From assembly GCF_020447265.1 (NCBI RefSeq), contig NZ_JAJADR010000003.1:248001-312000 (forward strand): a stretch of 64,000 bases of DNA, in the 5' to 3' direction. Shown here piece after piece: positions 35,828-45,006 of this stretch (its first letter is position 1; every line of letters begins with the position of its first letter). The DNA comes from Hymenobacter lucidus (lineage in GTDB: Bacteria; Bacteroidota; Bacteroidia; Cytophagales; Hymenobacteraceae). Both the position numbers and the translations under genes were made by a program. The notes beneath the pieces were generated by a model, which was not told where the DNA came from, made no database searches, and saw only the letters and a list, made by a program, of their open reading frames with translations.

Positions 35828-36310
35828 ATGGACGCCAACACCCGCCAAACCATCGTGGCCGAGCTCATCGGCCTGCTCGAAAAAGGCTACGCCCACTCCT
35901 CCCTCGAAGACGCCTGCGCCGACATTCCCGCCGCCGCCCTCAACCAGCGCGTGCCCCAAGTGCCCTACACTATCTGGGAGCTCACCGAGCACCTGCGCAT
36001 CGCCCAGCACGACATCCTCGAATTCTGCCGCGACCCGCACTTCGTGTCCCCCGAGTGGCCCGCCGGCTACTGGCCCGATGCCGCCCAGCCCGCCGACGAA
36101 GCCACCTTCCGGGCCACCCTGGCCGCCATTGCCCATGACCGCGCCGCCTTCATCACCCTCCTCCACGACCCCCAGCACGACCTGCTCGCCCCCTTCCCCC
36201 ACGGCACCGGCCAAAACCTGCTCCGCGAAGCCATGCTCATCGCCGACCACAACTCCTACCACATGGGCCAGCTCGTGCTGCTACGCCGCCTGCTCGGCAT
36301 CTGGGAATAG
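35828..36310 (+). CDS. DinB family protein (metal-binding four-helix bundle)
   Basis: 160 aa, ATG at 35828. Fits the DinB/YfiT fold: helix 1 (IVAELIGLLEKGYAHSSLEDA), then WELTEHLRIAQHDILEF providing the first His, and the last helices ADHNSYHMGQLVLLRRLLGIW providing two more. These three His usually bind one divalent metal. Family members are thiol-dependent transferases (bacillithiol or mycothiol S-transferase types) or of unknown role. It stands alone; no thiol biosynthesis gene is near. Confidence 0.9.
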   Translation: MDANTRQTIVAELIGLLEKGYAHSSLEDACADIPAAALNQRVPQVPYTIWELTEHLRIAQHDILEFCRDPHFVSPEWPAGYWPDAAQPADEATFRATLAAIAHDRAAFITLLHDPQHDLLAPFPHGTGQNLLREAMLIADHNSYHMGQLVLLRRLLGIWE

Positions 36311-36391
36311 GCAATGAAACGTAGCGCGTATTCCTGGCCGTCATCCTTCCTCAATAGAACGTACTTCCATATTGGTCGTCCTTCCGCATCG

Positions 36392-36512
36392 GCCGTCATT
36401 CCGAGCGAAGCTGAGGAATCTCGCGTGCAATGGTAATCACCATCGGCTACCATCGTTGCTCCGTCTGTCATCGTTGTTTGCTCTGTCATCCTGAGCTTGC
36501 GAAGGACCTTCC
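36392..36512. repeat. Class A and class C interspersed repeats, three copies
   Basis: 36392-36428 has CCGTCATTCCGAGCG ... GAATCTCGCGTGC (class A). 36463-36480 is a short TCTGTCATCGTTG fragment. 36481-36512 has CTCTGTCATCCTGAGCTTGC then GAAGGACCTTCC (class C). They occupy much of the 350-nt gap 36311-36660 together with the hairpin at 36537-36590. Confidence 0.7.
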
Positions 36513-36536
36513 TCACCTATCCCGCCGCAGCTAGTA

Positions 36537-36590
36537 CCAACGTAACAAAGCCCTTTACCGCACCAGCAGTAAAGGGCTTTGTCACGTTGG
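36537..36590. terminator. Large bidirectional hairpin terminator
   Basis: Arms CCAACGTAACAAAGCCCTTT(AC) and its near-perfect reverse complement GTAAAGGGCTTTGTCACGTT(GG), with one mismatch and a 10-nt loop. It sits between convergent DinB and GNAT genes and is itself flanked by inverted class C repeats. Confidence 0.75.
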
Positions 36591-36611
36591 CAACATGCTT
36601 GTCACTGAGAC

Positions 36612-36646
36612 GAGGAAGGTCCTTCGCTGCACTCAAGATGACAGAC
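36612..36646. repeat. Class C repeat, inverted copy
   Basis: GAGGAAGGTCCTTCGCTGCA then CTCAAGATGACAGAC, reverse-complement related to the copy at 36481-36512. The pair encloses the terminator at 36537-36590. Confidence 0.7.
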
Positions 36647-36660
36647 CAAGCAACGATACC

Positions 36661-37512
36661 CTAAGAGCCGCCAGTCTCAGCCCGCGCGCCCACCGCCCCC
36701 AACTGCCATTTAATGCGGGTATACGCCACCCGAAACCCGTTCTTCTCCGCATTGCGCTGCGACTGGCTGCCGGGCAAGGCCCCCATCATGGCCAGCGTGC
36801 AGCCCTGCTTAGCCGCGTAGCCCAGCCGCGCCCCCAGCAGCGCCGACTGTGCCCCCTGCCGTCGCCCGGCCGGTACCGTGCTGGCCCCCATCAGCAGGGC
36901 CGTGCCCTCGTGCAGAAACAGGCCGCCGGCGGCTATTGGCTGCCCGCCCAGTTCGGCCAGAAACGGCGCGGACCCGGCGCTGGCGGCGCTAAGCTGGCCG
37001 TAGTGAAACATGAAATCTTCGTACTCCTGGCCCTCAGTGCTCCAGCCCTCGGCCGAGGTGCGGGCCCAGAGGTCAGCTTCGGCATCCTGGCTGCGGCGCA
37101 TAGTCAGGCCCGGCGTGCGCACCGGGGCCGGCTCGTAGTCGGGGCCCAACGGGCGGTAGAGCACGTTGGTATATTCCAGCGGGTAGTAGCCCCGGGCCGG
37201 CAGCAGCGCCAGCAGCGCCGCATCGGCCAGGGGGCTCACCTCGTGCAGCACCAGTGCCTGCCGCTCGGCAAAAAATTGCTCTAGTCGGCCCATTTCCTCG
37301 TTTCCCACGGGGTCGAACAACCCGAGGCCAAAGCTCTGCGTCAGCGGCGACTCCAGCCCGTCGAACATGGCGTATGCCCCAGCCACCGCAATCCAGGTGG
37401 CGTTGCTTTCGGGTAGCAGCCGCTGGCGGGCTTCCACGAAGTTGGCGTTGGCCTGGGCCTCGGTACGCTCAAGGCGCCGGGCCAGCGACCGGTCGGCAGA
37501 TAGCAGGGTCAT
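36661..37512 (-). CDS. GNAT family N-acetyltransferase
   Basis: 283 aa from the ATG at 37510-37512; the frame is open a little farther but only with GTG or TTG starts. The C-terminal half (about 150-275) is a GNAT domain: AAGGLFLHEGTALLMGASTV supplies strands 3 and 4, VPAGRRQGAQSALLGARL the acetyl-CoA pyrophosphate loop (R/Q-x-x-G-x-A like), and NAEKNGFRVAYTRIKW the final strand. The N-terminal half (FVEARQRLLPESNATWIAVAG, FGLGLFDPVG) looks like a second, degenerate acetyltransferase-like lobe. The substrate is unknown. Confidence 0.85.
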   Translation of the reverse strand: MTLLSADRSLARRLERTEAQANANFVEARQRLLPESNATWIAVAGAYAMFDGLESPLTQSFGLGLFDPVGNEEMGRLEQFFAERQALVLHEVSPLADAALLALLPARGYYPLEYTNVLYRPLGPDYEPAPVRTPGLTMRRSQDAEADLWARTSAEGWSTEGQEYEDFMFHYGQLSAASAGSAPFLAELGGQPIAAGGLFLHEGTALLMGASTVPAGRRQGAQSALLGARLGYAAKQGCTLAMMGALPGSQSQRNAEKNGFRVAYTRIKWQLGAVGARAETGGS

Positions 37513-37703
37513 CACAGGGAGGGTAAAGTGGGCAGGCAAGGTACGCGGCCCGCTCGAAAAGCGCAGCAGCTAGTGGCAATACGCCGCCGCCGCTTGTCAA
37601 CCAGCAGGAGTATATTGCCACTACCGTCTGGCCGGGGCAGCGCATAGCATAGCGCCCATCCGTGCGGCCCCGGTTCATTTCTATCCTTCCTTACCCACCA
37701 ATT

Positions 37704-38447
37704 ATGCTCGTAAAACTTCTGATTCCTGGCGTAGTGCTGGCGGCCTGCGGCAGCTTGTTTTCGGACCCGGCCTCCACACCGGCTCCACCCGCGTCGGCGG
37801 CCATCCTGGTGTTCTACAAAACGGCCGGCTTCCACCACAAGTCCATTCCCGACGGCCTGCGCGCCCTGCAAAAGCTGGGCAAGGATAACGGGTTCCGCGT
37901 TGATACCACCGCCAACAACGCCCGCTTCGCCCCCGCCCAGCTGACCGCCTACCAGGCCGTCGTGTTTCTCAACACCACCGCCGACGTGCTGACCGCGCCC
38001 CAGCAAACGGCCTTCGAGCAGTACATCCGGGCCGGGCACGGCTACGTGGGCATTCACGCCGCCTCCGATACCGAGTACGACTGGCCCTGGTACCACGGCC
38101 TGGTAGGTGCCTACTTCGTGAGCCACCCGGCCGTGCAGCCCGCCACCATCCGCATCCAGGCCGGCGGTGGCCACCCGGCCACCGCCGGCCTGCCCGCCGC
38201 CTGGCCCCGCACCGACGAGTGGTACAACTTCCGCGACATCAAGCCCGACCTCACCGTGCTGGCCACCCTCGACGAAACCACCTACACCGGCGGCACCAAC
38301 GGGCCTACCCACCCCTTCGCCTGGTATCACACCTACGACGGCGGCCGAGCCTTTTACACCGCCGGGGGCCACACCCCCGAAAGCTACCAGGAGCCCCTGT
38401 TTCTGCGGCATCTGCTCGGCGGCATCCAGTACGCTATAGGCCGGTAG
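37704..38447 (+). CDS. ThuA-domain lipoprotein
   Basis: 247 aa from the ATG at 37704. The leader MLVKLLIPGVVLAACGS ends in a good lipobox (LAAC), so a lipid-anchored envelope protein is expected. The rest is a ThuA/class I glutamine-amidotransferase-like fold: ILVFYKTAGFHHKSIPDGL, ARFAPAQLTAYQAVVFLNTT, GHGYVGIHAASDTEYDWPWY, DEWYNFRD and HPFAWYHTYDGGRAFYTAGGHTPES, cut here for length. These match ThuA proteins of Bacteroidota, which often sit beside sugar dehydrogenases; none is adjacent here. The role is probably in sugar oxidation or binding and is not established. Confidence 0.92.
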   Translation: MLVKLLIPGVVLAACGSLFSDPASTPAPPASAAILVFYKTAGFHHKSIPDGLRALQKLGKDNGFRVDTTANNARFAPAQLTAYQAVVFLNTTADVLTAPQQTAFEQYIRAGHGYVGIHAASDTEYDWPWYHGLVGAYFVSHPAVQPATIRIQAGGGHPATAGLPAAWPRTDEWYNFRDIKPDLTVLATLDETTYTGGTNGPTHPFAWYHTYDGGRAFYTAGGHTPESYQEPLFLRHLLGGIQYAIGR

Positions 38448-38559
38448 CCGCCCTGCCTGTTGCAGAGCAAATGTGGCTTGTTGGAGCTAATGAAGGGCCG
38501 TTAATCAAAAGTCTTTGTCCTTGCTTACTACTGCTGGTAAACCCCGCTTGGTAGACCAC

Positions 38560-39657
38560 TCAGGACGCAGGAAACCGGACGGCAACCGGCTTACCTAAGA
38601 AGCGGCCGTAGCGGCCGGCGGCCTCGGTTATAGCTGCCACCTGGGTCGTCGTCAGCACTACCGCGGGATACACGTCAACCACTACGGCGGCCTTCTGCAC
38701 CGTGCGCCGCCACCGGCCCACGATACGCCCATCCAGCACCACCATACGGTTGTACTCCGAGTTGGGGTCAATGACCTTGACAACCGCGCTGGCCGGGTGA
38801 AATAACGCACTGCGGTCTTTGTAAGCCATACCATACTCGTCGTAGTCGGGCATCAAAAACGTGGCGCTGCCCGCCGGCCTACCAGCCGCTACCGCCTGCG
38901 GAACCAGGAAGTAATCCTGCCCCTGCATTTGCACTTGCTCCAGGTGGGGCTTCACCAGCGCCACACCCGTTTTCACCTGCTTCATCGTCAGGCTCGACCA
39001 GCCGGCAAAATCGGCCAGCGTGGCCGGGCCGCGGCTGGTGTAATAGCGCAGCGTTAGGGCGGCCAGGGCTGCTTCCGGAGTCAGGGTGGCCACCGGTGGC
39101 ACCCGCTCGTCCAGCAGGGCGTAGGTAAACTGGTTGCCGCGCCGCGGGCCGCTGCAAATAAGCCCATCCAGCTCGGCGCGCATCATCAGGGTGCTTAGGC
39201 GCAGCCCGCTGGCTGCAATATTGTGCTCAGCCAGCGCTACTGCCAGCTCCTCCCGGGTAAGGTGGCGGCCACCCTCCAGGGCACGGGCCAGCACTTCGCC
39301 GCTGCGCCCAAAAGTGACTTCATCCAGCTCCGCCTGCCGGTAGGTATAGGCGCTGGCCCGAATGATGTGCGGGGCCGTGAGGGCCAGCAGCCAGCGAATA
39401 TCCGGCGGGCTCACAAAGTGCCAGGTGGGCCGCAGCAGATGCGTGCGCAGGATGCGGCCGGCGTTGAAATCGGCTTCCACGGCCTCGTCGGTGCTACCCG
39501 GCACGCGCAGGCCAACTGCCCATTTGGCCATGCTGTATTCTTGGGCCTGCATAGCGCCCATCCAGGCCACGAGCTGGGCCGGCTGGGTAAATTCGGGGCT
39601 GGTAATGTGCTGGTTGGCTAGCCGCCGGCTCAGCAGCTCAGGGGTAGTCGTGCTCAT
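38560..39657 (-). CDS. Winged-helix DNA-binding domain protein (HTH_42 / YcaQ-AlkZ-like)
   Basis: 365 aa from the ATG at 39655-39657; a TTG further upstream is less likely. The start, LLSRRLANQHI then QPAQLVAWMGAMQAQEYSM, the QAQ block and LRPTWHFVSPPDIRWLLAL are typical of the HTH_42 superfamily, followed by LRYYTSRGPATLADFAGWS. Proteins of this superfamily include AlkZ/YcaQ glycosylases that unhook DNA crosslinks using a QxQ/QxD catalytic motif. Here a QAQE motif is present at about residues 37-40. Whether this member is a glycosylase is inference only. It is a single gene. Confidence 0.88.
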   Translation of the reverse strand: MSTTTPELLSRRLANQHITSPEFTQPAQLVAWMGAMQAQEYSMAKWAVGLRVPGSTDEAVEADFNAGRILRTHLLRPTWHFVSPPDIRWLLALTAPHIIRASAYTYRQAELDEVTFGRSGEVLARALEGGRHLTREELAVALAEHNIAASGLRLSTLMMRAELDGLICSGPRRGNQFTYALLDERVPPVATLTPEAALAALTLRYYTSRGPATLADFAGWSSLTMKQVKTGVALVKPHLEQVQMQGQDYFLVPQAVAAGRPAGSATFLMPDYDEYGMAYKDRSALFHPASAVVKVIDPNSEYNRMVVLDGRIVGRWRRTVQKAAVVVDVYPAVVLTTTQVAAITEAAGRYGRFLGKPVAVRFPAS

Positions 39658-39766
39658 GGGCGTAGTCAAATCTGGTTCGGGCGGCGGCGGGGAAGGTAGG
39701 TGGTGCTGGCGGCTTCAGCAATGAAAGTCCTTTCAAACTCCGTCAGGATAACTCAACAGCTACAAA

Positions 39767-39794
39767 AAAGCCCCGACCAACCGGCCGGGGCTTT
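39767..39794. terminator. Hairpin terminator between HTH_42 and GH81 genes
   Basis: Arms AAAGCCCCG (39767-39775) and CGGGGCTTT (39786-39794), A-run before and T at the end. It is placed to end the minus-strand GH81 gene. Confidence 0.75.
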
Positions 39795-39817
39795 CAGCAA
39801 CAATGATAGTAACCGGT

Positions 39818-42800
39818 TTAACGGCTAATAACCAGCCGTTGCGTAAGCGTCTGCCGGCCCGACACTAGCCGGAGCAGATACACGCCCACCGGATACTGGC
39901 CGACCGGCACGCTCACCTTCTGCGGGCCCGCGCCGGTGCCGCTGGCAATGGTTTGCACGAGTCGGCCCTGCAAATCATAGAGCTGCAGCGAGTAGCCACC
40001 CGGCTGGGGCTGGCTGAAGCGCACCGTTACCAACCCAGCGCCGGGGTTGGGCGCTATGAGCAGCTCAGTGGCCGCCGCTGATGCCGCGCTGCCACTGGCC
40101 AGCGCGGTGCGGGCCTGGGTGCAGCTGGTGCCCACCGTGTAGCTGAAGGGTGTAGCGGCCGTGTTGCGCTCGGGGCCACCCGCACCTACTTGATACGTGA
40201 AATACAGGCTCGTTACCGTACCCCCGGCAATGGCTTTGGTGTAGGTAAAATCACCGGCCGCATTCTTGGTCATGGCATAGCCCGGGTAACCGCCGGTGCT
40301 GCCTTCGCGCAAATACAGGATAGCCAGGTTGCCGCCCACAGTAGCCCCAAGCGGATGGAACGTGAAGGTCACGTTGCCCCCGCTGGTTACCGCGCCGTAG
40401 CTGAAGTCGGCGGTAGTGGCGCAGTAGCCGCCGGAGCTGGTGCCGCCGGTTACCGTCACGGCTACGGCTGCCGAGGTCGTGGTGGCACCAGCATTATCGG
40501 TGGCTTTGGCAGTAAGCGAATAGGTGCCGGCCGCTACGCTCGTCCAGCTGAAGCTGTAGGGTGCCGAGGTATCGGTGCCGAGCAGCGTGGTGCCCCGGTA
40601 GAATTCTACTTTGCTGACTGTGCCGTTGGCATCGGCCGCGTTGGCCGTGATGGTAATCGTGGCTGGCGCGGTGAAGCTGGCGTTATTCGCCGGCGAAGTC
40701 AGGCTAACGGTAGGTGGCGTATTGGTGGGTGGGGTGCTGCCGCAGCTGCCTACTACCGCGCTGTGCGGCGTCTGGCTGGTGTTCCGCTCCCCACCTTCGG
40801 GCACGCTATAGGTGTAGTAGAAATACACTGTCTGCCCCGCGGCGGCATTCAGGGTGAAGGGTGTATTGGCTTGCACGACATAGCCCGGATAGGGCCCGGT
40901 GGCGGCAGTACCGTAATACAGCAGCAAAGTAGTGCTGCCCACGCCGGTGCGGCCGGGTACGAAGGTCAGCGTCGGGTTGGGGCTGGCCGACGACACGGAG
41001 TAGGTGTAGTCGCCATTGGTAGGGCCGCCGGTGCAGGTACCGGTCGGCGGGTTGGTGCCGCTGGTTACGCTTATGCTGGCCGCCGCCGAAGTCGTTACGG
41101 CCCCAGCGTTGTCGGTGGCTTTGGCCGAGAGAGAGTACGTGCCCACGGCCACACCGCTCCAGCTGTAGGCGTAAGGCGCGGTCAGGTCTTCGCCCAGCTT
41201 AGTGCTGCCCTGGAAGAACTCGACTTTGCTCACCATGCCGTTGGCGTCGGCCGCGTTGGCCGTGATGGTAATCGTGGCTGGCGCGGTGAAGCTGGCGTTA
41301 TTGGTGGGCGAGGTCAGGCTGACGGTGGGCGGCGTGTTGGTGGAGCCGTCGGTATAGGTGAAGGCTAGTCGGCCTACGTTCAAGCCGCCCTGGGTAAAGG
41401 TGAGGCGCAGTATATGCTCCCCGGCCGGCAGGTTGAGGCCCGTTATGGTTTTGGTAGCCCAGGTGCCCCAGTTGCTGGTCGTTGTCACGGTCTGGGCGCT
41501 GCCCACGGCGCTGCCATCCACCGACAGCTGGAACGGTCCACCGCCTTCGGCATTGCCGGCCGCGTAGCGTAGCGCCAGCGTGTAGGTGCCAGCCGTAGCC
41601 ACGTTCACGGTATACTCCAGCCACTCGCCGACATCTACCCAGCCCACGGTAGCGCCCTCGGCCGCATCGGTTACGGCATCTACGCTTTCGGTGGTGCGGA
41701 AAGCCACGGTTGGCGCGGGCTCAAACGTAGCCTGGTTGCCTTCCGAGGCATCATTATAAGCAATATCCTGGCCCTTGCCGCCAGCATACGTGTCGTACTT
41801 ACCGGCCTCAATGGTGCCCGGAATGGCTTGCGGCGCACCCGTGAACGAAGTCTGCTTGCCCACCTGCACCGTGGCAATGTTGGTCACTTTAAACAGGGAG
41901 CCGGCAAACACTTTCGCGTAGAAGTTGTGAATGGCAACGGGCAGATTGGCCGCCGTGCGGGTGTAGGGTGCACTCGTCACGGTGCCTAGGGAAGTGCTGC
42001 CGTCGAAAAACTCGACGCCGGTAATGCCCGAGCCGGTGGTAGCCACGCTCAGCGTTACGCTGCCGTTGGCAGCTACTTCGGTGGCAGTGGCCGTGAGCGT
42101 GCCGGCCACGGCCACGTCGCGGCTGGTGGCCAGCTTGCGGGCTGGTACCGGCAGCGAGTAGCCGTCGGAGAAGAGGACGGTGATGGGCGCACTGCTGTAG
42201 TTGTGGGCCACGTAGGTTTTCTGGCCGTTCTTGTTGAACACGGCCGCCTCGGGGTTGTTGGCCGTCACGGTGGCGTCCACTTGGCCCAGGGCATTCATAG
42301 CGTGCAGCCAATAGTAGGTCTGGGCATCCGAGACGCCGAACTTGATGCTGCGGTTGGGGTAGGAATCGTAGAGCTGAATGGCTTTCACGGGGTCGATAAA
42401 GGCCAGATACTCCCAGAGCAGGTCGTGCCAGGTGTTGGGGTTGGCCTCGTTCTGCAGAATGCCGGTGTTCTGGGTAATTTCCGTCCAGAGCTTCTGCACG
42501 TAGGGCTTGTTCAGGCCCAGATACAGCGAGCCGCCGTGCATGGGGTACAATTGAATGCCGTAGACGGCCCGGATGTCGGGGGTCCAGAAGGTACCCGCGT
42601 CGTAGCCCGCGCCCCACACCCGGCCGGTTACGCTGTAGGCGTAGTCGGGCTGGAAAGTACGGTCATTCACGTCGAACCAGTATTCCTCAATGGCGGCCTG
42701 CTCGGTGGCGTAGAGGTAGATACCCAGGTCGCGCGTGGCTTTGTTATTGGTAATGGCGCCCCAGTGAATCAGGGACGAGTTGAACTGCATGCTTTCCGAC

Positions 42801-44446
42801 GTGGACTCCTGGTTGTTGCCCTGCGGGAAGCTGGCGAAGCCGTCGGCCCAGGCGTGGCCAGCGTAGGGGTCGAAGTTGCGCAGAAACGGGAACTTGGTAT
42901 CGGTGCGGCTCGGGTTGGCCGCGTCGCGGATGAGCATGTTCACCATCTCGCTCCACTGGCTGGCCCAGCCGGGCTGGTACTGCTCGACGAAGGCGGCGGC
43001 GTGAATAAAGTAGCCCCAGTGGAAATGGTGGTCGTTCAGGTTGTCGTCCTGGTGGTGGCCGGCCGGGTAGCCCAGCAGCGCCGACCACTTGGTGTCGTAG
43101 TAAAACAGGAAGGCCTTTTCGCCGCCTTCCACCGACAGCCAGTCTTCCAGCCGGGTCTTGATGGTGGCCAGAATCTTGTTGCGCGCTTCCACGTTGCCGG
43201 CCTCATCGGCAATGCGGGCCGTCTGGATCAGCTTGTTCATTTCCTGGCCCTCGTTGTAGGAGTCGGTCCACTCGGCCAGGCCGTTGTTTTGCAGGGCCTT
43301 TACCTTGTCGTTGAGCTTGACGGGGCTGAAACCGGCGCTGTAGTTATCCAGGTACGGCAGCGTGGGCAGCACGCCGTGGAAGGTGTAGGCCGTCGAAAAG
43401 GTGTTGCCGGCCAGCATTTTCAGCTGCCCCCGCACCGATGGATACACCTGCCCCGCCGGTTGGGCCGAGCCGCTGGCCAAATAGCCCCACTGGTGGGGCA
43501 GCAGGCCTTGCAGCACGGTGGTACCGGTGCCTTCCTTTACCGAAGGTGTCACGGTAAAGGTCGTTTTCACCACCGCCGTGCTTTCCGTGTACTGCCAACT
43601 CACCGTAGTGCTGGCCGGGAAAACGTAGGCGTACTTCTTGTAGTCGTTGGCGGCGGCCAGCGCGTCGGCGGCCGTCGGGTTTAGGAAGGCCATCGACCAG
43701 TAGGTCTTGCCGTTCAGCGTGGACGTGTAGGTGCCCGCGTTGTTGGTCCAGATGGAGCCTACCGGGGCGTACACAGCGTAGTCGGCCCCGTTGTAGGAGT
43801 CCCGGATGAGCAGCATTTCGTTGTTGATGGTCACCGTGCCCACCGTCACTTTCACCACGGCCACGTCGGCGGCGCCTTTGGTGAAGTACAGAAACGGCAT
43901 GCCCATGCCCACGATGGCGTTGAAGTCGTTCGAGCCGCTGTGCCAGTTCATGGTCACGGTCCAGTCGGAGTAGTCTGCCACCGTGGCGCGCACGGCGTTT
44001 AGGCTCTGTACGCCCACCGTTACGGCCATTACGTCGCTGTTGGGCTGCCGGTACTCCTTGGGCCCCGAGGGTGGAATAATGTAGTTCACCACCAGCCCGG
44101 TTTCGTGGGTACGCAGGGCCAGCGGGTAGTTGAAGATGTTGTTGACGTGGTCCTTTTGCAGCTTGGCCGACCAGAATTCGTTGGTCGGCACCGGCTTGGT
44201 GGCCGCCACGCCACTCACGAGCGGGGAGCCGGGCGGCACGGCGTTGCGGCCGGCGGCATCGGTACCCGGAAACGTAGTGGTGTAGCTGCCCGCGCCCACG
44301 GGCACGATTTGGCTCAGGGCCGGCGCGGCGGCTAAGCTCAGTCCCAGGCAGGAAAGAGCCATCAGTTTCAGGGCGCGCAGCTTACGCGTCGCAGCGGACG
44401 GTGCCGGCCAATTGCCGGGCACGCGGTTAGGTAGGGATATACCCAT
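39818..44446 (-). CDS. Secreted multimodular GH81 endo-beta-1,3-glucanase with CBM6, Ig and CBM56-like modules and T9SS type A domain
   Basis: 1542 aa from the ATG at 44444-44446; the n-region is long before LMALSCLGLSLAAAPALSQ. The GH81 catalytic part (about 60-740) shows NEFWSAKLQ, LPYLDNYSAG, AGHHQDDNLNDHHFHWGYF (with catalytic Asp), PYAGHAWADG and GNNQESTSES with the acid/nucleophile Glu pair. Then come an Ig-like module, a CBM6-like module (about 830-1000, GTIEAGKYDTYAGG ... VDVGEWLEYTVNV), two near-identical bacterial Ig modules (NTPPTVSLTSP ... FTAPATITITANAADANG), and two CBM56-like modules (LLYYGTAATGPYPGYV ... YTYSVPEGGERNT, and a second with GGPERNT). The type A sorting domain is LLIAPNPGAG ... 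YDLQGRLVQT ... GVYLLRLVSG. Expected to cut laminarin-like or fungal wall glucan outside the cell. The two Ig modules share 56 identical bases. Confidence 0.95.
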   Translation of the reverse strand: MGISLPNRVPGNWPAPSAATRKLRALKLMALSCLGLSLAAAPALSQIVPVGAGSYTTTFPGTDAAGRNAVPPGSPLVSGVAATKPVPTNEFWSAKLQKDHVNNIFNYPLALRTHETGLVVNYIIPPSGPKEYRQPNSDVMAVTVGVQSLNAVRATVADYSDWTVTMNWHSGSNDFNAIVGMGMPFLYFTKGAADVAVVKVTVGTVTINNEMLLIRDSYNGADYAVYAPVGSIWTNNAGTYTSTLNGKTYWSMAFLNPTAADALAAANDYKKYAYVFPASTTVSWQYTESTAVVKTTFTVTPSVKEGTGTTVLQGLLPHQWGYLASGSAQPAGQVYPSVRGQLKMLAGNTFSTAYTFHGVLPTLPYLDNYSAGFSPVKLNDKVKALQNNGLAEWTDSYNEGQEMNKLIQTARIADEAGNVEARNKILATIKTRLEDWLSVEGGEKAFLFYYDTKWSALLGYPAGHHQDDNLNDHHFHWGYFIHAAAFVEQYQPGWASQWSEMVNMLIRDAANPSRTDTKFPFLRNFDPYAGHAWADGFASFPQGNNQESTSESMQFNSSLIHWGAITNNKATRDLGIYLYATEQAAIEEYWFDVNDRTFQPDYAYSVTGRVWGAGYDAGTFWTPDIRAVYGIQLYPMHGGSLYLGLNKPYVQKLWTEITQNTGILQNEANPNTWHDLLWEYLAFIDPVKAIQLYDSYPNRSIKFGVSDAQTYYWLHAMNALGQVDATVTANNPEAAVFNKNGQKTYVAHNYSSAPITVLFSDGYSLPVPARKLATSRDVAVAGTLTATATEVAANGSVTLSVATTGSGITGVEFFDGSTSLGTVTSAPYTRTAANLPVAIHNFYAKVFAGSLFKVTNIATVQVGKQTSFTGAPQAIPGTIEAGKYDTYAGGKGQDIAYNDASEGNQATFEPAPTVAFRTTESVDAVTDAAEGATVGWVDVGEWLEYTVNVATAGTYTLALRYAAGNAEGGGPFQLSVDGSAVGSAQTVTTTSNWGTWATKTITGLNLPAGEHILRLTFTQGGLNVGRLAFTYTDGSTNTPPTVSLTSPTNNASFTAPATITITANAADANGMVSKVEFFQGSTKLGEDLTAPYAYSWSGVAVGTYSLSAKATDNAGAVTTSAAASISVTSGTNPPTGTCTGGPTNGDYTYSVSSASPNPTLTFVPGRTGVGSTTLLLYYGTAATGPYPGYVVQANTPFTLNAAAGQTVYFYYTYSVPEGGERNTSQTPHSAVVGSCGSTPPTNTPPTVSLTSPANNASFTAPATITITANAADANGTVSKVEFYRGTTLLGTDTSAPYSFSWTSVAAGTYSLTAKATDNAGATTTSAAVAVTVTGGTSSGGYCATTADFSYGAVTSGGNVTFTFHPLGATVGGNLAILYLREGSTGGYPGYAMTKNAAGDFTYTKAIAGGTVTSLYFTYQVGAGGPERNTAATPFSYTVGTSCTQARTALASGSAASAAATELLIAPNPGAGLVTVRFSQPQPGGYSLQLYDLQGRLVQTIASGTGAGPQKVSVPVGQYPVGVYLLRLVSGRQTLTQRLVISR

Positions 44447-44793
44447 TGGTAAAAAGGTTTTGGTGGGGTTATGGAAAGAAAGAGTGCGGCGAAAACAAGG
44501 CGGCTTGATGAACCGCAAATCAGCTCAACTGTGCCAAACGCGGGAGCCGATGAAAACCCAGCAACAGCAGTATAGACCAGAGGCAAAACCCGTTCTATGA
44601 AGCAGTTACATATCCAATCCAGCGAAGCTGTTCATATGCCCGGCACCTTTCTACCCAGCCTCAGCCCAACTTCCTCAACTATTGCGGCAAATAGCATTTC
44701 CACAGGGAAACCACTGGTAAAACCGAGCAGCCCAAAGCTAATTTTTTATCATTTCAACCCCTCTACCTGCTGAAAATAAACACTTTACACACA
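44447..44793. other. Intergenic stretch upstream of GH81, no supported gene
   Basis: Promoter and 5' region of the GH81 gene on the minus strand, then plain sequence up to the small ORF at 44794. I see no repeat, hairpin or further coding frame that I can support. Confidence 0.4.
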
Positions 44794-44934
44794 ATGCAGC
44801 TTAGCCGGCAATTCTACCTGGTGCCCCACGCCGGTGGTGTTACGCAAGTGTATACCGGAGGCACCCGTTTCACTCAGAATACGCCGGCAGAAGCTAACTA
44901 TCAGGCTATTATGCAAAAAGGCCGTGAGCAATAA
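44794..44934 (+). CDS. Small ORF, 46 codons, unknown
   Basis: ATG at 44794 opens 46 sense codons ending TAA at 44932-44934: MQLSRQFYLVPHAGGVTQVY then TGGTRFTQNTPAEANYQAIM and QKGREQ. The composition is protein-like (aromatic, mixed charge, no long low-complexity run) and the frame lies alone in a 560-nt gap between minus-strand genes. Its last codons overlap a strong terminator hairpin, which is compact but seen in small genes. No Shine-Dalgarno motif is evident; that is common in Bacteroidota. No family is recognised. It could equally be a chance frame. Confidence 0.4.
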   Translation: MQLSRQFYLVPHAGGVTQVYTGGTRFTQNTPAEANYQAIMQKGREQ

Positions 44935-44955
44935 CTGGTATTGCCCACGGCCTTT
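44917..44955. terminator. Hairpin terminator overlapping end of small ORF
   Basis: Arms AAAGGCCGT (44917-44925) and ACGGCCTTT (44947-44955), with inner pairing GCAATA/TATTGC, give a long stem with a small bulge. It serves selO from the right, the small ORF from the left, or both. Confidence 0.75.
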
Positions 44956-45006
44956 GCCTTAGATGTTGCACGCACACGTATGGCGCTTACGGCACACTCT
45001 CAGGAA

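Noticed and set aside
42203..43684. Plus-strand open frame of 493 codons inside the GH81 gene
   Set aside because: Antisense shadow of the catalytic domain; no leader or motif.
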